Assembly (NCBI RefSeq): GCF_002909375.1
Contig: NZ_PPXD01000022.1
Span: 1 to 64,000 of the forward strand
DNA from: Cryobacterium zongtaii
GTDB taxonomy: Bacteria > Actinomycetota > Actinomycetes > Actinomycetales > Microbacteriaceae
Reading direction: 5' to 3'
Length of the DNA: 64,000 nucleotides
Both the position numbers and the translations under genes were made by a program. Shown here piece after piece: positions 33,832 to 42,603 of this stretch; positions within the stretch are counted from its first letter, which is position 1, and each line of letters begins with the position of its first letter. The notes under the pieces were generated by a model. It made no database searches. It saw only the letters and a program-made list of their open reading frames with translations, and was not told the origin of the DNA.

Positions 33832-34872
33832 CTACACGCTGGTGACGTCCTCCACCTCACCGACGAGCTCCTCGATGATGTCCTCGAGGAACAGCACCCC
33901 GGTGGCGACCCCGCTCGTGTCGAACGAACACGCCACGTGCGAGCCGGTGCGGCGCATGGCCGCGAGGGCGTCCTCGAGGTCGCTGTCTCGCAGCACTGTC
34001 ACCAGCTTGCGCACCCGCTTGACGGGCACCGGCTGCGCGAAGGCGTCCGGTCCGGTGAGGTCCATCACGTCCTTGAGGTGCAGGTAGCCGGCGGGCAACC
34101 CGGCCCCGTCAGTGAGGATGTAGCGGGAGAAACCGTGCTCGGCCACCGCCCGTTGCAGGTCCGCCGGCGACGCATGCTCGGGCAGGAATACGATGCCGGA
34201 CAGTGGCACCTCCACGTCCAGGACCCGCTTGGTGGTGAACTCGAACGCCGCCGAGAGCGTGCCGGAGGCATCCATCAGCATGCCCTCACGGGTGGACTGC
34301 CGCACGATGCCGGCGACCTCGTCGAGGGTGAACGCGCTGGTGGCTTCGTCCTTGGGGGTCACCCTGAACAGCCGCAGCACCCCGTTCGCCAGCCAGTTCA
34401 GGCTGAAGATCACCGGTTTGAACACCGTGGCCACGAACACCAGCGGCGGCGCCAGGATCAGCGCGGCACGGTCGGGCACCGAGAACGAGATGTTCTTGGG
34501 CACCATCTCGCCCAGCACCACGTGCAGGAAGGTGACCAGGCCCAGCGCCACCGCGAACGCGATCACACCGATGGCCTCCGCGGGGAGCGACGTGAGGCCC
34601 AGCGGGATCTCGAGCAGGTGGTGGATCGCCGGTTCGGACACGTTGAGGATCACCAGCGAGCACACCGTGATGCCCAGCTGTGAGGTCGCCAGCATGAGCG
34701 TGGCGTGTTCCATGGCCCACAAGGTGGTCTTGGCGGCCTTGCTGCCCTGCGCGGCCAACGGCTCGATCTGCGAGCGTCGGGCCGAGATCACGGCGAACTC
34801 GGCGCCGACGAAGAAGGCGTTGACGGCCAGCAGCACAACGAGCCAGAGCAGCCCGGGAAGGTACTCACTCAT
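33832..34872 (-). CDS. CNNM/CBS-domain membrane protein (hemolysin C family), short paralog
   Basis: A 346-residue protein: N-terminal CNNM (DUF21) membrane domain of about 190 residues with AEFAVISARRSQIE and LGEMVPKNISFSVPDR, then a CBS-domain pair (VEVPLSGIVFLPEHASPADL; SDLEDALAAMRRTGSHVACSFD). It lacks the C-terminal CorC/HlyC domain of its neighbour. The family is linked to Mg2+ or cobalt homeostasis and is thought to transport or sense divalent ions. The ATG at 34872 overlaps the stop of the upstream paralog by eight bases, so the two are probably partners. Confidence 0.87.
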   Translation of the reverse strand: MSEYLPGLLWLVVLLAVNAFFVGAEFAVISARRSQIEPLAAQGSKAAKTTLWAMEHATLMLATSQLGITVCSLVILNVSEPAIHHLLEIPLGLTSLPAEAIGVIAFAVALGLVTFLHVVLGEMVPKNISFSVPDRAALILAPPLVFVATVFKPVIFSLNWLANGVLRLFRVTPKDEATSAFTLDEVAGIVRQSTREGMLMDASGTLSAAFEFTTKRVLDVEVPLSGIVFLPEHASPADLQRAVAEHGFSRYILTDGAGLPAGYLHLKDVMDLTGPDAFAQPVPVKRVRKLVTVLRDSDLEDALAAMRRTGSHVACSFDTSGVATGVLFLEDIIEELVGEVEDVTSV

Positions 34873-36214
34873 GGGTCGGCCTCCCTCCACTAGCAGCGGT
34901 CACCGGGTCGAGGTCCGCCGTGGTTGCGGTGGGGGTGAGACGGATGCGCGAGACGCGGGCACCGTCCATCCGCTCGACCCGCAGGGTGCCCACGTCGATG
35001 GGCACGGTGTCGCCCAGCTCGGGCATCCGGTCGAGCCGGTCGGTCACGAATCCGGCGATGGTGTCGTAGTCGCCGTCCTCGGGCACGGCGACGCCGATCC
35101 GCTCGAGCAGTTCGTCGGGGCGGAGGCCCGCGTCGAAGACGATGGAGCGGCCGGTGCGCACGATGCCGGGCTTGGCCCTGTCGTGCTCATCCTCGAGTTC
35201 GCCGACGAGTTCCTCCACGAGGTCCTCCAGAGTGACGATGCCGGCGGTGCCGCCGTACTCGTCGGACACCACGGCGATCTGCAGGCCCTGCTGGCGCAGG
35301 GTGCCGAGCAGCCGGTCGACGCCCATCGACTCCGGTACCCGCAGGGCGGGCAGCATGAGCTCGTCGGCGCGCACCAGGGTGCGGCGACCCAGAGCCACCG
35401 CGAATGCCTGCTTGACGTGCAGCACGCCCAAGATGTCGTCGGTGTCCCGGCCGATCACCGGAAACCTGGAGAAGCCGGTGGCGCTGGCCAGAGTCACGAC
35501 GTTCTCGGCGGTGTCGCCGGCCTGCACCGACGACATCTGCACCCGCGGGGTCATCACGTCGGCGGCCGAGAGCTCGGAGAACCGCAGCGTGCGGCCCAGC
35601 ATTTCGGCGTGGTCGGCGTCCAGCAGCCCCTCCAGGGCCGACCGGCGCACCAGGAAGCCGAGCTCCTCGGCGCTGCGCGCGCCGGAGAGTTCCTCCTTGG
35701 GCTCGATGCCGACCAGGCGGATGAGGGCGTTGGCGGTGTTGTTGAACAGCAGGATCACGGGCTTGAACACCGCCGTGAACGCGGCCTGCATCGGCACGAC
35801 GAACTTGGCCGTGGCCAGGGGAACGGCCAGGGCGAAGTTCTTGGGCACGAGCTCGCCGATCACCATGGAGAACAGGGTGGCCAGCGAGATGCCGATCACG
35901 GTGCCGAGCACGGGCACGACGCCCTCCGGCACCCCGAGGTCCGTCATCGGGCCGCGTAACAGCGAGCTGATGGCCGGCTCGAAGGTGTATCCGGTGAGCA
36001 GGGTCGTCAGCGTGATGCCCAGCTGTGCGCTGGAGAGGTGCGTCGAGGTGATCCGCAAGGCCTTGATGGTGGGGCCGAGACGTCTCTCGCCGCGGGCCGC
36101 TCGGGCCTCGAGCTCATTGCGGTCGAGTGTGACGAGGGCGAACTCGGCTGCGACGAACACGCCGGTGCCGAACGTCAGGATGAGCCCGAGGCCCAGCATG
36201 ATCCATTCGTTCAC
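34865..36214 (-). CDS. CNNM/CBS/CorC-HlyC membrane protein, full-length paralog
   Basis: A 449-residue hemolysin C family protein: CNNM membrane domain (residues about 1-190 with AEFALVTLDRNELEARA and IGELVPKNFALAVP), CBS pair (AADVMTPRVQMSSVQAGDTAENV; IAVVSDEYGGTAGIVTLEDLVEELVGE in two parts) and a C-terminal CorC/HlyC domain (DGDYDTIAGFVTDRL). EYGGTAGIVTLEDL is the diagnostic CBS motif. Role inferred from the family: divalent cation (Mg2+/Co2+) efflux or homeostasis at the inner membrane. It is translationally coupled to the shorter paralog. Confidence 0.9.
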   Translation of the reverse strand: MNEWIMLGLGLILTFGTGVFVAAEFALVTLDRNELEARAARGERRLGPTIKALRITSTHLSSAQLGITLTTLLTGYTFEPAISSLLRGPMTDLGVPEGVVPVLGTVIGISLATLFSMVIGELVPKNFALAVPLATAKFVVPMQAAFTAVFKPVILLFNNTANALIRLVGIEPKEELSGARSAEELGFLVRRSALEGLLDADHAEMLGRTLRFSELSAADVMTPRVQMSSVQAGDTAENVVTLASATGFSRFPVIGRDTDDILGVLHVKQAFAVALGRRTLVRADELMLPALRVPESMGVDRLLGTLRQQGLQIAVVSDEYGGTAGIVTLEDLVEELVGELEDEHDRAKPGIVRTGRSIVFDAGLRPDELLERIGVAVPEDGDYDTIAGFVTDRLDRMPELGDTVPIDVGTLRVERMDGARVSRIRLTPTATTADLDPVTAASGGRPTHE

Positions 36215-36346
36215 GAGGTGGCTCCCTGTGCCCGGAAGTTCTGTGTCCGAAAAGCTTCGGGGCGGGCAGGGAGCAAGGGTTTATGCGTGGGAGGGTCATC
36301 CATAGTCACCCGAGCCTAGGGCCGCTCCCTGTACAAACGCACAGGA

Positions 36347-37006
36347 TCACCCCACCGGCAGCCAGCCCTCCATCCGCTTCTGCGCCAGGGACGTGCCCAG
36401 CTCGCTCCTGCTCTCGGGGTTCTTCCAGTAATAGGTCAACGCCGAGTAGAGCAGGCGCGGGTTGGCGCCGAGAATCCCGGTGTTCAGATCGACCGTCGAG
36501 CCGTCGAACTCGACCCGCAGCACGGGGATGTGCGGTTTGCGTGGATCGTCCGCGTTCGTGAACACCGCCCGGATCGAGGTGACCGAGTCCCACGGAACGT
36601 CGGCGTCGCCGCCGGCGAAGCGGAAGGCTATGCCGGATTCTCCGATGCCCGCACCGTGCAGGTGCGGCCAGCCGGTGCGTTTGCTGTACGAGAGAACCGA
36701 CATGATCGCGATCCAGCCGAAGTACAGCCCGCCCACCAGCAAACCGGCCAGCGGAATGAGGGTGTAGACGACCTCATCCCCGGCCAGCTCGAGGGTGCCG
36801 AAGAATCCCCAGACGCAGACCAGGGCTATGGCGGCGCAGCCGGCCACCGGCCGCCACGGCACGGGCCGGAGCTTGGCGAAGTAGGTCCACTGGTCCGGCG
36901 GCGGGGTCGACGACGTGGCGAACGCGAACGCATTGACGAGTTGCAGAGGTTTGCGGGAGGCGGCGCCGGTCAGCCAGTCCGCGGGCACCTCGTAGGTCTG
37001 GGTCAC
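36347..37006 (-). CDS. Unrecognised two-helix membrane protein
   Basis: A 219-residue protein I do not recognise. It has a polar N-terminus (about 50 residues), two hydrophobic helices (about 54-72 and 80-105), then a C-terminal cytosolic beta-rich domain with FRFAGGDADVPWDSVTSI and VLRVEFDGSTVDLNTGIL. The AxVPWDSVTSI pattern is like PH-like (bPH) domains that follow two helices in small bacterial membrane proteins, but this is tentative. It is monocistronic, 132 bases downstream of the CNNM start on the same strand and divergent from the isomerase gene. Confidence 0.65.
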   Translation of the reverse strand: MTQTYEVPADWLTGAASRKPLQLVNAFAFATSSTPPPDQWTYFAKLRPVPWRPVAGCAAIALVCVWGFFGTLELAGDEVVYTLIPLAGLLVGGLYFGWIAIMSVLSYSKRTGWPHLHGAGIGESGIAFRFAGGDADVPWDSVTSIRAVFTNADDPRKPHIPVLRVEFDGSTVDLNTGILGANPRLLYSALTYYWKNPESRSELGTSLAQKRMEGWLPVG

Positions 37007-37139
37007 ATCTGCGACGCTATCGAGTTCTCGGTTCGAGTGTGCGGATGCCGAATCACCGGCCGGGTCTGGTGGATAAAACCTTGCACCGTTAGGTTTGTTC
37101 CTGCAGAAGAATCACGCACTTACTTCCAAAGGAGCACGT

Positions 37140-37943
37140 ATGTCCAGCACACCCTCGGTCCAGCTCTACACCGTGAGGGATGCCATCTCCGCAGACCTCC
37201 AGGGGGCCATCGCCCGCGTCGCCGACATCGGCTTCACCAAGGTGGAGCCGTACGCGTTCGTCGATCGCGCGGATGAGTTCGAGAAGGCGTTCGCGGCATC
37301 CGGCATCTCGGCGCCGTCCGGACACGCACCCGTCATCGATTCCGACGACCCGGCCCGCACCTTCGACGCCGCCGCACAGCTCGGCATCGGCACGGTCATC
37401 GACCCGTTCATCCCGAGCGATCGGTGGCAGACCGCTGACGACGCCGCCAGGATCGCCGACCGGGTGAACGAGCTCCAGGTGCAGGCGGCCGCTGTCGGCC
37501 TGGGCTTCGGCTACCACAACCACCAGTGGGAGTTCGCGAACAAGGTCGACGGCCGCAGCATCTACGAGCTGTTCCTCGACGGCCTCTCCCCCGACGTGGT
37601 CCTCGAACTCGACACCTACTGGTCGACCGTCGGAGGCGCGGACACCCCGGAGCTGCTACGCCGCCTGGGCGACCGGGTGCAGTTCCTGCACATCAAGGAC
37701 GGCCCGGTCCAGGGCGACATCGTCACGACGCTGCCCGGCAGCGACAGTGCCCTGAACGTGTCCGATGCGCTCGTCACCGCCTTCAGCAGCCAGCTGCCGG
37801 CCGGCAGCGGCGACGTCGGAGTCGCCGCCATCCTCGAGGCCGCGCCGCACGCCCTGCGCGTGGTGGAGTTCGACGGCTACGCGGGTGATGTCTTCGAGGG
37901 CATCGCGGCGTCGTTCGCCTGGCTCGCGGAGAACGACAAGTGA
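37140..37943 (+). CDS. Sugar phosphate isomerase/epimerase (AP endonuclease 2 fold)
   Basis: A 267-residue TIM-barrel enzyme of the xylose-isomerase-like family. SVQLYTVRD opens the barrel; GFGYHNHQWEF, ELDTYW and FLHIKDG provide likely metal-binding Glu/His/Asp residues. ATG 37140 follows AAAGGAG with a 5-base spacer; a longer frame exists but lacks such a site. It overlaps the Gfo/Idh/MocA gene (GTGA), a frequent pairing in inositol or hexose degradation, so the two probably act on the same carbohydrate. The exact sugar is unknown. Confidence 0.87.
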   Translation: MSSTPSVQLYTVRDAISADLQGAIARVADIGFTKVEPYAFVDRADEFEKAFAASGISAPSGHAPVIDSDDPARTFDAAAQLGIGTVIDPFIPSDRWQTADDAARIADRVNELQVQAAAVGLGFGYHNHQWEFANKVDGRSIYELFLDGLSPDVVLELDTYWSTVGGADTPELLRRLGDRVQFLHIKDGPVQGDIVTTLPGSDSALNVSDALVTAFSSQLPAGSGDVGVAAILEAAPHALRVVEFDGYAGDVFEGIAASFAWLAENDK

Positions 37944-39046
37944 GCCGCACCGGACGCGTCGGCGTCGGTGTCATCGGCGCCGGCGTCATCAGCGGCACCT
38001 ACCTGGAGAACATGACGGCGTTCGCCGACCTCGACGTGCTGTTTGTCGCTGACCTCGACCTCGATCGCGCCCAGGCTCAGGCCGAGGCCTACGGGGTGCC
38101 CGGACACGGGTCCGTCGAGGACCTGCTGGCCAGGGACGATATCGAAATCGTCGTGAACCTCACCATCCCCGCCGTGCACACCGCGGTGGGTGAGCGCATC
38201 ATCGCCGCCGGCAAGCACGTCTGGAGCGAGAAGCCTCTCGCCCTTGACCACGACTCCGGCGCGGCACTGCTCGCCGCGGCGGACGCCGCGGGGCTCCGCG
38301 TCGCCTGCGCGCCGGACACCGTGCTGGGTGCGGGCATCCAGACCGCCATGCGGGCCATCAACCGCGGCGACATCGGCGAGCCGCTGACGGCAACCACGAT
38401 GTTCCACGTTCCCGGCCCCGACGCCTGGCACCCGAACCCCGAGTTCCTGTTCGCATACGGCGCCGGGCCGCTCTTCGACATGGGTCCGTACTACGTCACG
38501 ACGCTGGTGCATGCGTTCGGCGCCGCCAGCCGGGTCGGCGCGGTGTCGTCCAAGTCCAGTGCGGTCCGCACCATCGGCAGCGGGCCCCGCGCGGGCACCG
38601 AGTTCCCGGTGGAAGTGCCGACCCATCACGCGGCGGTCATCTCGTTCGCGGGCAGCCAGTCCGCGCAGTCCACCTTCAGCTTCCAGAACGCCCTGCCGCG
38701 GATGGGTTTCGTAGAAATCAGCGGCACCGAGGGCACCCTGGTGCTGCCGGACCCGAACACCTTCGAGGGTGATTCCACGCTGTGGCGGTTCGGCCACGAG
38801 GAGCCGAGCATTGTCCCGGCGGTGGGCTCCACCTACGGTCGCGGCTCTGGCGTGCTCGACCTGGCCCGCTCCATCCGTGCCGGTGTGCCCGAGCACGCCA
38901 GCGGTGCTGTCGCCGCGCACGTCCTCGATGTGCTGCTGGCCGTCTCCGACGCCGCCGAGACCGGTCAGAGCGTCGACGTGGCGTCGAGCGTTGCCCGGCC
39001 GACGCCGCTGCCCGAGGACTGGGATCCCGCGGCGGCCACCCTGTAG
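37940..39046 (+). CDS. Gfo/Idh/MocA-family oxidoreductase
   Basis: A 368-residue NAD(P)-dependent sugar dehydrogenase. The Rossmann motif GVIGAGVISGTY (about 9-20) is followed by the EKPLA motif near 95 (Lys of the family active site) and a C-terminal mixed-sheet domain with GAGPLFDMGPYYV. Its likely reaction is oxidation of a hydroxyl on a sugar or inositol. The GTG start overlaps the isomerase stop, so they are coupled. It is convergent with a TetR gene, whose end overlaps a strong hairpin at 39065-39097. Confidence 0.9.
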   Translation: MSRTGRVGVGVIGAGVISGTYLENMTAFADLDVLFVADLDLDRAQAQAEAYGVPGHGSVEDLLARDDIEIVVNLTIPAVHTAVGERIIAAGKHVWSEKPLALDHDSGAALLAAADAAGLRVACAPDTVLGAGIQTAMRAINRGDIGEPLTATTMFHVPGPDAWHPNPEFLFAYGAGPLFDMGPYYVTTLVHAFGAASRVGAVSSKSSAVRTIGSGPRAGTEFPVEVPTHHAAVISFAGSQSAQSTFSFQNALPRMGFVEISGTEGTLVLPDPNTFEGDSTLWRFGHEEPSIVPAVGSTYGRGSGVLDLARSIRAGVPEHASGAVAAHVLDVLLAVSDAAETGQSVDVASSVARPTPLPEDWDPAAATL

Positions 39047-39057
39047 CCGCTCCTCCC

Positions 39058-39666
39058 TCAGGCCGGGGAACCGTTCGCCGCCGGCGGGCGGTTCCCCGTG
39101 CGGGCCAGGGCTATCACGGCCTCGACGTGTGCGCCCATGTCGCGGCTGTCGTCGAACATCCACTGCACCTGCATACCGTCGCTGACCGCCATCAGGATCG
39201 ACGCCAACATCTCAGGGTCGACCGAGTCGTCGAGCCGCCCGGATGCCTGCATGCGGCGCAGCCCGGCCGTGATCGTGCTGCGCGAGTGCGCGTAGCGTTC
39301 CCGAAAGTACTCGTGCGCCGGATGCTCTGGGTCGGTCGCCGCCGCGGCGGACAGGTTGGCGAACATCTGCACGAGCCCGGGCACCTCGGCGTTGTGCCGG
39401 ATCAGGGCCGCGAAGGTGGCCGCCGGGTCCGGGTCCTCGGGATCCTTCGACGCGTCGATCTCGTCCCTGGTGCGGAGGATGGCCACCCAAAGGTCATCCT
39501 TCGACTCGAAGTAGTGCAACAGGCCGGCCTGGGTGAGCCCGACCGCGGCGGCGATGTCCCGTACCGAGGTCTGACGGAAGCCCTGCCGCGCCACGAGCGC
39601 CAGGGCGGTCTCCAGGATCTCGGCGCGCTTCGCAACGCCTTTCGGGTATCTGCCCAGGGTGGCCAT
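39058..39666 (-). CDS. TetR-family transcriptional regulator
   Basis: A 202-residue repressor-type protein. Residues about 12-58 form the TetR helix-turn-helix: RAEILETALALVARQGFRQ, then TSVRDIAAAVGLTQAGLLHYF. The C-terminal ligand/dimer domain is divergent (Trp/Met-rich QVQWMFDDSRDM). It is convergent with the isomerase/dehydrogenase pair, and could control it or an unlinked gene; there is no clear palindrome to link them. Starts at ATG 39666. Confidence 0.88.
   Translation of the reverse strand: MATLGRYPKGVAKRAEILETALALVARQGFRQTSVRDIAAAVGLTQAGLLHYFESKDDLWVAILRTRDEIDASKDPEDPDPAATFAALIRHNAEVPGLVQMFANLSAAAATDPEHPAHEYFRERYAHSRSTITAGLRRMQASGRLDDSVDPEMLASILMAVSDGMQVQWMFDDSRDMGAHVEAVIALARTGNRPPAANGSPA
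39065..39097 (+). terminator. Perfect hairpin after oxidoreductase gene
   Basis: Arms GGGGAACCG (39065-39073) and CGGTTCCCC (39089-39097) are perfect. It starts 19 bases after the Gfo/Idh/MocA stop and lies inside the last codons of the convergent TetR gene. Confidence 0.55.
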
Positions 39667-39832
39667 GGTGCAAGGCTAGCGAGGTTCCGCGAACCGTGAG
39701 ATAAGCACCGAAAATCCCCGGATTCCGGGGCTGAAGCCCGCCGCCGCCAGGATGCCGCCTCGACCCAGAGCGCCCACCAGTAGGCCCCTTGGCCGCCGTG
39801 CCGGAGAATGGGAGGACCACGAGAGGGGCGGC

Positions 39833-40303
39833 ATGTCGAAGAAGAAGCGAGCAGAACAACTTCGGGCGATCGCAGCGCACGTCCTGACGGCTCCGATCCT
39901 GCTCGAGGGGGATGCCGACGAGCTCCTCACCGTGCTGCGCGCCGGCGCGCGAGCGGCGGGAATCCCGGTGACCGACCACGCACTGGCGGCGCGCCCGGCC
40001 CGCGTGGTCGTGCTGGCCATCGACCGGGACGCCCGGCGATCCTCGCTCGTGAAGGCCGCCACGCTGCTTCGCGAGCTGGAGGACCACATCGCACCGGACG
40101 CCGTGCGGATCGTCGTGGTGCAGAGCGCCAGATCCAGGCTCGCTCCCCCGAAGCTGCAGCGCCTGGTCGCTTCGGAAATCCTGTTCCATGTCGCCCTCGC
40201 GCTCTCGAATGTCGTGCCGGGCCAGAAGGAGCGCACCCTCCGGCAGCGGTTCGGCCTCACCACCCTGGACGCGGCAGGCTTCCGGATCCTGCGCTTCGGC
40301 TAG
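39833..40303 (+). CDS. Unrecognised 156-residue protein
   Basis: I do not recognise this protein. It starts MSKKKRAEQLRAIAAHVL with a good GAGAGGGG ribosome site. No signal peptide or membrane helix is visible. It alternates helices and strands (ARVVVLAIDRDARRSSLVKAA; HIAPDAVRIVVVQ; PPKLQRLVASEILFHVALALSNV), with a basic tail, and would be cytosolic. Composition and codon use match its neighbours, so it is probably a real gene. It stands alone between the divergent TetR gene and the iron-box-controlled siderophore-interacting protein; no functional link is evident. Confidence 0.6.
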   Translation: MSKKKRAEQLRAIAAHVLTAPILLEGDADELLTVLRAGARAAGIPVTDHALAARPARVVVLAIDRDARRSSLVKAATLLRELEDHIAPDAVRIVVVQSARSRLAPPKLQRLVASEILFHVALALSNVVPGQKERTLRQRFGLTTLDAAGFRILRFG

Positions 40304-40324
40304 CCGCCCCCGGGATATTGCCAA

Positions 40325-40343
40325 GTGAGGGTTACCTAACTTA
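40325..40343 (+). promoter_or_regulatory. DtxR/IdeR-like iron box
   Basis: TGAGGGTTACCTAACTTAG; its reverse complement matches TTAGGTTAGGCTAACCTAA at 13 of 19 positions by eye. It lies 12 bases before the start of the siderophore-interacting protein, in the position for iron repression. Confidence 0.65.
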
Positions 40344-40355
40344 GAGTGAGTCGGG

Positions 40356-41183
40356 ATGACTACTCTCACCGCCAGTCCGGCCCGTCCCGTGCGTCCGCAG
40401 ATCACTCTTCACGTTGTGCGCCGCGAACAACTGAGCCCTCATCTGGTGCGCATCGTCCTCTCCGGCGAGCAGTTCGACAGGTTCGTGACCAACGACTCGA
40501 CCGACAAATACGTGAAGATCCACTTCGCAAAGCGGGAGCTCGGTCTCACGCCGCCTTTCGATATCACGGCCCTGCGGGAGATCCTCCCTCCGGAAGACCT
40601 TCCGGTGACCCGCACCTACACAGTGCGCCAGGTGGACCTCGACGCACGCACTCTCGCGATCGACTTCGTCGTGCACGGCACCGAGGGTCTGGCCGGTCCG
40701 TGGGCCGACGCGGCGCAACCGGGTGACCTGCTCTCGTTCTCCGGCCCCGGCGGCGGCTACGCCCCCGACCCCGGTTCGGCCTGGCACCTGTTCGCCGGCG
40801 ACCAGTCCGCGCTGCCCGCCATCGCGGCCGCGCTGGAGTCGTTGCCGGCCACGGCAGCGGGACTGGCCTTCATCCAAGTGGCCAGCGCGAGCGAAATCCT
40901 GGAGCTGACCGCGCCCGGTGCGGTGCAGATCCGATGGCTGTTCGGCACCGACCCGGCGCAGCTGTCTGCCGCGGTGGACGCAGCCAGCTGGCTGCCCGGC
41001 CGGCCGCAGATCTTCGCGCACGGCGAGCGCTCGGCGATGAAGGCACTGCGCGATGTCTTCACGGCGCGTGGCGTGCAGAGATCCGAGCTCTCCCTATCGG
41101 GGTATTGGGCGCAGGGCCGCACCGAAGACAGGTTCCAGGCCGAGAAGCGTGAACCCATCGGCGTGATCCTGCCCGTCTCCTAG
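40356..41183 (+). CDS. Siderophore-interacting protein (FAD ferric-siderophore reductase)
   Basis: A 275-residue SIP-family flavoprotein (ViuB type). It has an N-terminal FAD-binding barrel with the RTYTVR motif (86-91) that holds FAD, GPGGGYAP, then an NAD(P)-binding lobe (LFAGDQSALPAIAAAL) and the C-terminal family segment GYWAQGRTED. It reduces ferric siderophores in the cytoplasm to release iron. The DtxR-like box 12 bases upstream of the ATG implies repression when iron is plentiful. No siderophore uptake genes are adjacent. Confidence 0.92.
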   Translation: MTTLTASPARPVRPQITLHVVRREQLSPHLVRIVLSGEQFDRFVTNDSTDKYVKIHFAKRELGLTPPFDITALREILPPEDLPVTRTYTVRQVDLDARTLAIDFVVHGTEGLAGPWADAAQPGDLLSFSGPGGGYAPDPGSAWHLFAGDQSALPAIAAALESLPATAAGLAFIQVASASEILELTAPGAVQIRWLFGTDPAQLSAAVDAASWLPGRPQIFAHGERSAMKALRDVFTARGVQRSELSLSGYWAQGRTEDRFQAEKREPIGVILPVS

Positions 41184-41234
41184 CGACACCCGCCGGCGAA
41201 ACGGGGCTTGCACCACGACGTCCTCGAACATATG

Positions 41235-41249
41235 CTGTCTTGAAGACAG
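41235..41249. promoter_or_regulatory. Perfect palindrome, putative MarR operator
   Basis: CTGTCTTGAAGACAG is a perfect 15-bp palindrome ending 33 bases before the MarR GTG start at 41283. It is probably the autoregulatory operator of the MarR-SDR-SDR operon. Confidence 0.65.
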
Positions 41250-41282
41250 TAAAAGCTTGAGGATGTGAAAGGACGTGCCACT

Positions 41283-41822
41283 GTGCCCCCCGAGGCCGAC
41301 GCCGCATCACGAGGAACGTCCGCTCAGCCGTACCGTCATGAACAACTCGGGGCACTGCTCGAGGTCTTCTCGGTCTGGTCCTCCGCAACCTTCATCCGGG
41401 GACTGGCGGTCGAGGCCGGCGTTGATCTGGACGCCACCTCGATCGTGGCCGTCACGGTTCTGGCCCGCGACGGCGAACAGCGCGCATCCGCCCTCGCCTC
41501 CCGCCTGCGCGTGGGTGCCTCCGCGATCTCCAAGCTCAGCAACCGGCTCACCGCGCACGGCCTGATCGAGAAGCGTCAGGACCCCGACGATTCCCGGGCC
41601 ACGCTGGTGCGGCTGACGCCCGCAGGAACAGCCGCCACGACGGCGCTGACCCGGGCCTGCGACGCGATGATGGCCGACCTGATGCGTCAGTGGTCAGACG
41701 ACGACCGCGACGACTTCGACCGGCTCCTCCGCCGATTCCGAGATGACGCGCTCGCGTACGCCATCAGTGTTGAGGCACCGACACCTGAACCCACCACCGA
41801 CCAGAAAGTAGATCAATCATGA
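41283..41822 (+). CDS. MarR-family transcriptional regulator
   Basis: A 179-residue winged-helix regulator. The core reads DGEQRASALASRLRVGASAISKLSNRLTAHGLI (in two parts) with the wing PDDSRATLVRLTPAG. I chose GTG 41283 because GAAAGGA lies 9 bases upstream; an earlier GTG at 41265 has no ribosome site. Its stop overlaps the first SDR gene (ATGA), so the regulator and two dehydrogenases form an operon controlled by the palindrome at 41235-41249. The ligand is likely the substrate of the dehydrogenases. Confidence 0.88.
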   Translation: MPPEADAASRGTSAQPYRHEQLGALLEVFSVWSSATFIRGLAVEAGVDLDATSIVAVTVLARDGEQRASALASRLRVGASAISKLSNRLTAHGLIEKRQDPDDSRATLVRLTPAGTAATTALTRACDAMMADLMRQWSDDDRDDFDRLLRRFRDDALAYAISVEAPTPEPTTDQKVDQS

Positions 41823-42598
41823 CCCGCACCTACCTCGTGACCGGCGCCGCCAGCGGCATCGGCAAGGCCACCGCCGCGCTCCTTCGCTCCAGGGGCCACA
41901 ACGTCATCGGCGCCGACCTCAAGGACTCCGACATCAACGCCGACCTGTCCACGGTGCAGGGACGCGAGCACCTGATCCACGCTGCCGAGGAACTCTCCGG
42001 CGGCGTGCTGGACGGCGTCATCGCCGTCGCCGGTCTCAGCCACCCGATCCCGGTCACCGCCGCGGTCAACTACTACGGCACCGTCGCAACCCTGGAGGGC
42101 CTCCGTCCGCTGCTGACCCGGTCCCCCGCCCCGCGCGCCGTGGCCGTCGCCTCGATGGCATCGCTACAACCCTTCGATGAGGAGCTGGTGCGACTCCTGC
42201 TGGAAGGCACCGAACAGGATGCCCTGGCCCGCGCCGCCGAACTCGCCACGACCCCGGCGACCGGGCACCAGATCTACTCGTCCAGCAAGCGGGCCCTGGC
42301 CCGGTGGCTGCGCACGACCGCACCCACCGCCGAGTGGGCGGGCGCCGGGATTCCACTCAACGCGATCGCGCCGGGTGTCGTTCTCACCCCGATGACGACC
42401 GAGTTGGTCGCCACCCCCGAGGGCCGGGCAAAGCTGAACGAACAGGTGCCGATGCCGCTCAACGGGCCCTTTGACGCCGACGTCGCCGCGAAGCTGCTCG
42501 TCTGGCTCGCCGACGAGGAGAACTCGCACCTGTGCGGCCAGGTCATCTTCATCGACGGCGGCTACGACGCCGTCCTGCGCGGCGACAGCACCTGGTAA
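41819..42598 (+). CDS. Short-chain dehydrogenase, 3-alpha-HSD/coniferyl alcohol DH-like
   Basis: A 259-residue SDR. TGAASGIGKATA (about 8-19) binds the cofactor, Asp at the end of the second strand (GADLKDSD) favours NAD, and YSSSK (Tyr near 152) with upstream VASMAS supplies the active site. The shortened middle region and the ADLSTVQGRE pattern resemble bacterial 3-alpha-hydroxysteroid dehydrogenases and coniferyl-alcohol dehydrogenases. It is the second gene of the MarR operon; the next SDR begins 5 bases after its stop. Confidence 0.87.
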   Translation: MTRTYLVTGAASGIGKATAALLRSRGHNVIGADLKDSDINADLSTVQGREHLIHAAEELSGGVLDGVIAVAGLSHPIPVTAAVNYYGTVATLEGLRPLLTRSPAPRAVAVASMASLQPFDEELVRLLLEGTEQDALARAAELATTPATGHQIYSSSKRALARWLRTTAPTAEWAGAGIPLNAIAPGVVLTPMTTELVATPEGRAKLNEQVPMPLNGPFDADVAAKLLVWLADEENSHLCGQVIFIDGGYDAVLRGDSTW

Positions 42599-42603
42599 CC
42601 CCG

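Noticed and set aside
34865-36214. Hemolysin toxin
   Set aside because: The hemolysin C label is historical; CNNM/CBS/CorC domains indicate ion homeostasis.
41265-41283. GTG at 41265 as MarR start
   Set aside because: No ribosome site; GAAAGGA is spaced correctly for the GTG at 41283.
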